From contig SBFY01000020.1 in NCBI GenBank assembly GCA_006227085.1, positions 1-34,925 on the forward strand: a DNA stretch of 34,925 nucleotides, read 5' to 3'. Position 1 is the first letter of the stretch, and each line of letters begins with the position of its first letter. A model generated the notes under the pieces. The model worked only from the letters and a program-made list of their open reading frames with translations, ran no database searches and was not told where the DNA came from. The DNA is from Gammaproteobacteria bacterium (GTDB lineage: Bacteria > Pseudomonadota > Gammaproteobacteria > Pseudomonadales > M0112). A program made the translations under genes and the position numbers. Positions 32,179 to 34,925 of the stretch are shown piece by piece.

Positions 32179-33555
32179 CTAATCACGCAACGCATCGAGC
32201 GCCTCAGCCAGCGTTTCAACGCCAGTCACTTTCATACCCTGAATGGCTTGGCGCGGCACATTGGCTTTCGGCACGATCGCCCGCGCGAATCCGTGCTTGG
32301 CCGCTTCTGACAAGCGTTCCTGGCCCGACGGTACCGGGCGGATTTCCCCGGAAAGTCCGACTTCGCCAAACACCACCAGATCCGCCGGCAATGGCCGGTC
32401 GCGGAACGACGACACAATCGCCAGCAGCAGTGCCAGGTCCGCTGAGGTCTCCACCACCTTGACGCCACCGACCGCATTCACAAACACATCGCTGGCACCG
32501 AGTTGCAAGCCGCCATGGCGATGCAGGACTGCCAGCAGCATCGCCAACCGGTTATGTTCCAGCCCCACCGCCAACCGGCGCGGGTTGGCTGCCTGGCTGT
32601 CGTCAACCAATGCCTGGATTTCCACCAACAGCGGTCGCGTGCCTTCCCACACGGCCATCACCACACTGCCGGGTGCTGATTCACGACGGCCGGACAGGAA
32701 AATCGCCGACGGGTTTTTCACTTCCTTCATGCCGGCATCGGTCATGGCAAACACGCCCAGTTCATTGACCGCACCGAAACGGTTTTTCTGGCCGCGCAAC
32801 GTCCGGAAGCGACTGTCGTGATCGCCTTCGATCAGGATCGAGGCATCGATCATGTGTTCCAGCACTTTCGGGCCTGCCAGCGAACCGTCCTTGGTCACGT
32901 GACCCACCAGGATCAGCACCGTGCCCGACTGTTTGGCAAAACGGGTCAGTGCCGCCGCACATTCACGCACCTGTGACACGCTGCCGGGCGCTGACTGGAT
33001 CTCTGGCAAATACACCACCTGGATCGAATCCACTACCAGCACCTGTGGCTTTTCCGCCTCAACGGTCGCCATCAGCACCTCGAGATCGGTTTCCGCCAAC
33101 AGGTTCAGTTTGTCGACCGGCAACCCCAGCCGGCGCGCCCGCATCGCCACTTGCCGTGGCGATTCCTCACCCGTGACGTACAGGCAATCCTGCTGTTCGG
33201 CCAGCTTGCACAAGGTCTGTAGCAGCAGTGTGGACTTACCCGCTCCCGGATGGCCACCAATCAGGATGGCCGAACCCGGCACCAGGCCACCGCCCAGCAC
33301 CCGGTCGAATTCGGCAAAGCCGGTGGAAATACGCGCCTCTTCACTGACGGAGACGGCCGACAGGGGTTGCACGGCGGCCGCTTCACCCGCGTAGCCTCCC
33401 GCCCGGGCCCGCGCAGTGCCACTGGCCTTGGCTGGCCCCAGCCGCACCTCGGTGACCGCGTTCCAGGCGCCGCATTCACTGCATTGGCCCTGCCACTTCG
33501 GGAAGTCCGCCCCGCACTCATTGCAGACATAGGCTTTCTGCGCCACCTTGGCCAT
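32179..33555 (-). CDS. radA: DNA repair protein RadA
   Basis: RecA-like, DnaB-type helicase-related factor that drives branch migration in homologous recombination. 458 residues. The N-terminal zinc finger has Cys11, Cys14, Cys25 and Cys28. Walker A is GHPGAGKST (101-109), the RadA-specific KNRFG motif is at 257-261, and the C-terminal third is Lon-protease-like (GLSGEIRPVPSGQERLSEA). The frame is open to 33804, but the ATG at 33555 has GGAGGG directly upstream and gives the canonical MAK start. It converges with the alpha-xylosidase, 51 bases apart, with no clear terminator between. Confidence 0.97.
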   Translation of the reverse strand: MAKVAQKAYVCNECGADFPKWQGQCSECGAWNAVTEVRLGPAKASGTARARAGGYAGEAAAVQPLSAVSVSEEARISTGFAEFDRVLGGGLVPGSAILIGGHPGAGKSTLLLQTLCKLAEQQDCLYVTGEESPRQVAMRARRLGLPVDKLNLLAETDLEVLMATVEAEKPQVLVVDSIQVVYLPEIQSAPGSVSQVRECAAALTRFAKQSGTVLILVGHVTKDGSLAGPKVLEHMIDASILIEGDHDSRFRTLRGQKNRFGAVNELGVFAMTDAGMKEVKNPSAIFLSGRRESAPGSVVMAVWEGTRPLLVEIQALVDDSQAANPRRLAVGLEHNRLAMLLAVLHRHGGLQLGASDVFVNAVGGVKVVETSADLALLLAIVSSFRDRPLPADLVVFGEVGLSGEIRPVPSGQERLSEAAKHGFARAIVPKANVPRQAIQGMKVTGVETLAEALDALRD

Positions 33556-33579
33556 AGCACCCTCCTGTTGAAGAAGCCC

Positions 33580-33585
33580 ATTATA
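33580..33585 (-). promoter_or_regulatory. Predicted -10 element of the radA promoter
   Basis: A perfect TATAAT on the minus strand lies 24 bases before the radA start codon, giving a leader of about 18 bases that just holds the ribosome site. The matching -35 position (around 33603-33608, CAGCCA) is poor. On the plus strand TACAAT at 33627-33632 may serve the divergent DnaT-like gene. Confidence 0.5.
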
Positions 33586-33656
33586 CGGGCAGCTGGCAAG
33601 GCTGGCTGCCACGGCCTGCTGCGGGCTACAATGGGCGGCCTTGCTGGAATGACACC

Positions 33657-34712
33657 ATGGCGTCCCCACTGATTCCCGAAACCATCCTGACCGTCTCTGC
33701 CGAACTGGCCGCCACCATCGGCCTGGAAGAGGCTTTGTTGCTGGGTGTGCTGAACGACATTGCCCTGCACCAGGCTCCGGGCTGGGCTCGCGCCACCCCT
33801 GCACAACTGGAGCGCCTGCTGCCTTTTTGGCAGGCCGCGGATATTGATGCCATCAGCCAACGCCTGAAGGACAAAGGCATCCTGCAGTTGTCTGCCACGG
33901 CCTATACCGGCCAGACCCCCTTGCAATACCATTTGGGGGAACCGGCCCGCACTGCACCCGCAACCGCCCCTGCGCCCGCAACAACCCCTGCGCGCCATGG
34001 CGGCATGCCAGCACACTGGCAACCGTCAGCGGATGTGTGCCGCCAGTTGAAACTGCAGAACATCCCGCAACCGTTTATTGACGCACAGGTGCCGGGGTTC
34101 GTGCTGTACTGGCAAAGCCGCGACAGCGGTTTTGTGCCCAGCTGGGATGCCCGGTTTTACCGCCATGTGGTGCGCGCCTGGCGGGAAGAGGAAGTGAAAT
34201 TCCCGATCCAGCCCGAGCAAACCCCTGCCCCCATGCACCGGCACTGGCAACCGGATGCCGATGCCATCGCCATCCTGATGCAAGGTGGTATTCCCGGTGA
34301 CTTTATTGAAGAAGCACTGCCGGAATTCGTGCTGTACTGGATGGAACGTGGCGACACGCGCAACACCTGGAATGCCTCCTTCATCCAGCACGTACGCCGC
34401 CAATGGCTGCGCCTGACCGAATCACTGGCACATGAAAAAGAGCCGCGCGTGATCCCCGGCCAATGGCAACCCGACAGTGAAGTCTTTGATATCCTCACCA
34501 TGGCCAATATCGATACCGGTTTTGCGCGCGCACTGGTGCCGGAATTCGTGATGTACTGGAAAGAAACCGGCAAGCCCCATGCCTCGTGGAACAGTAAATT
34601 CCTGCGCCATGTGAAATATTGTTGGGCCCGGAAAGACGAACACAGCGATAAAAACTATGCCGAACGATTCTTTGACACCTACACCGACACCAGCTGGGCA
34701 GACCATCTCTGA
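33657..34712 (+). CDS. Replication-restart protein with three tandem DnaT-like ssDNA-binding domains
   Basis: 351 residues. Residues 1-95 look like a helical, winged-helix-type replication domain (IPETILTVSAELAATIGLEEALLL; ISQRLKDKGILQLS). A Pro/Ala/Thr linker (97-112) follows. Then come three copies of a DnaT C-terminal-type module of about 55 residues: 120-175, 196-250 and 269-323. Each begins HWQP or QWQP, has the (P-x-F-V-x-Y-W) core (VPGFVLYW, LPEFVLYW, VPEFVMYW), then a W-(N/D)-(A/S)-x-F or W-D-A-R-F, and ends H-V-x-x-x-W. E. coli DnaT has one such module and acts in PriA-dependent helicase loading. The triplication suggests multivalent ssDNA binding (inference). Divergent from radA. 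Confidence 0.85.
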   Translation: MASPLIPETILTVSAELAATIGLEEALLLGVLNDIALHQAPGWARATPAQLERLLPFWQAADIDAISQRLKDKGILQLSATAYTGQTPLQYHLGEPARTAPATAPAPATTPARHGGMPAHWQPSADVCRQLKLQNIPQPFIDAQVPGFVLYWQSRDSGFVPSWDARFYRHVVRAWREEEVKFPIQPEQTPAPMHRHWQPDADAIAILMQGGIPGDFIEEALPEFVLYWMERGDTRNTWNASFIQHVRRQWLRLTESLAHEKEPRVIPGQWQPDSEVFDILTMANIDTGFARALVPEFVMYWKETGKPHASWNSKFLRHVKYCWARKDEHSDKNYAERFFDTYTDTSWADHL

Positions 34713-34925
34713 ATCCGGCAAGGCTGCGGTGGTGCAGGCCATCAACCGCATGTTCGCTGAATTCAAACTGGTGTTCAGCAACCAATACCTGAAAGCCTTC
34801 CCGGATGACAGTGCGACAGCACTCGCCCGCCAACTCTGGTTCAGTTACCTGAAAGACTTCACGCCCGAAGTCATCCTGGAAGCCACCCACCGCGCCATTC
34901 GTGAATCGGACTTCCTGCCCACCGT
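34657..34925 (+). CDS. Replication protein P-like (lambda P-type) helicase loader, partial at right edge
   Basis: Open to the window edge, so not a complete ORF. From the ATG at 34657 it overlaps the end of the triple-DnaT gene by 56 bases in another frame and begins with a Thr/Pro-rich tail (TPTPTPAGQ). The next segment reads VVQAINRMFAEFKLVF, then a central LARQLWFSYLKDFTPEVI, then a final THRAIRESDFLPT. The spacing resembles phage lambda P (INGVFSQL, then RRQWVLAF, then ARRQNRPFLPS), which loads DnaB helicase. It could instead be a chromosomal relative of unknown name. The overlap suggests co-translation with the DnaT-like protein. The start is uncertain; GTG codons at 34729 and 34732 are alternatives. 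Confidence 0.6.
   Translation, partial: MPNDSLTPTPTPAGQTISESGKAAVVQAINRMFAEFKLVFSNQYLKAFPDDSATALARQLWFSYLKDFTPEVILEATHRAIRESDFLPT

Noticed and set aside
33556..33804. 83-residue N-terminal extension of radA
   Set aside because: It overlaps the divergent DnaT-like gene and lacks RadA similarity; the canonical MAK start follows GGAGGG.

Overview
The window reads as a chromosomal segment of a non-enteric gammaproteobacterium. Three things support this: the glyA-nrdR-ribD-ribE-ribBA-ribH-nusB-thiL gene order, a ThiD that appears to run into ThiE, and DnaT-like, PilZ and Cti proteins close together. The genus cannot be fixed by reading alone. Coding density is very high: no gap between genes exceeds about 200 bases, and I saw no tRNA, rRNA, insertion sequence or CRISPR array.

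Layout. (1) Positions 1-5056, minus strand: a thiamine operon thiC-thiO-thiS-thiG-thiD(E) behind a good sigma-70 promoter and a canonical TPP riboswitch. The last gene is cut by the left edge. (2) 5066-5566, minus: pgpA (phosphatidylglycerophosphatase A). (3) 5671-13396: a visibly AT-richer block. It holds a lipoprotein sulfatase on the plus strand and a six-gene minus-strand cassette: PLP aminotransferase, GtrB-like polyprenyl-phosphate glycosyltransferase, fused acetyltransferase/FdtA-type ketoisomerase, GtrA-like flippase, zinc-ribbon methyltransferase and GtrII-like membrane glycosyltransferase. (4) 13517-20384, minus: a long tightly overlapped housekeeping operon glyA-nrdR-ribD-ribE-ribBA-ribH-nusB-thiL plus a small GNAT-like gene. 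(5) 20574-25483, plus: ettA, a PilZ protein, the cis/trans fatty acid isomerase gene cti, and a small exported coiled-coil protein built of 36-residue repeats. (6) 25657-32127, plus: a xylose/xyloside catabolism locus with an AraC-type regulator, xylB, xylA and a GH31 alpha-xylosidase. (7) 32179-33555, minus: radA. (8) 33657 to the right edge, plus: a protein with three DnaT-like domains, overlapped by the start of a lambda-P-like replication protein.

How the genes work together. Region 1 makes the thiazole and pyrimidine halves of thiamine under TPP feedback; ThiL in region 4 makes the final diphosphate. The rib genes supply FMN and FAD. The region 3 cassette looks able to turn a dTDP-4-keto-6-deoxyhexose into a 3-acetamido-3,6-dideoxyhexose, load it on undecaprenyl phosphate, flip it and attach it to a surface glycan: a Gtr-type decoration system that makes its own amino sugar. 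It sits between thiL and pgpA, which are near neighbours in many gammaproteobacteria, so it looks like an accessory island. The xyl locus takes xylo-oligosaccharide side chains to xylulose 5-phosphate. The right edge has two predicted helicase-loading or primosome proteins next to radA, suggesting a replication-restart locus of unusual design.
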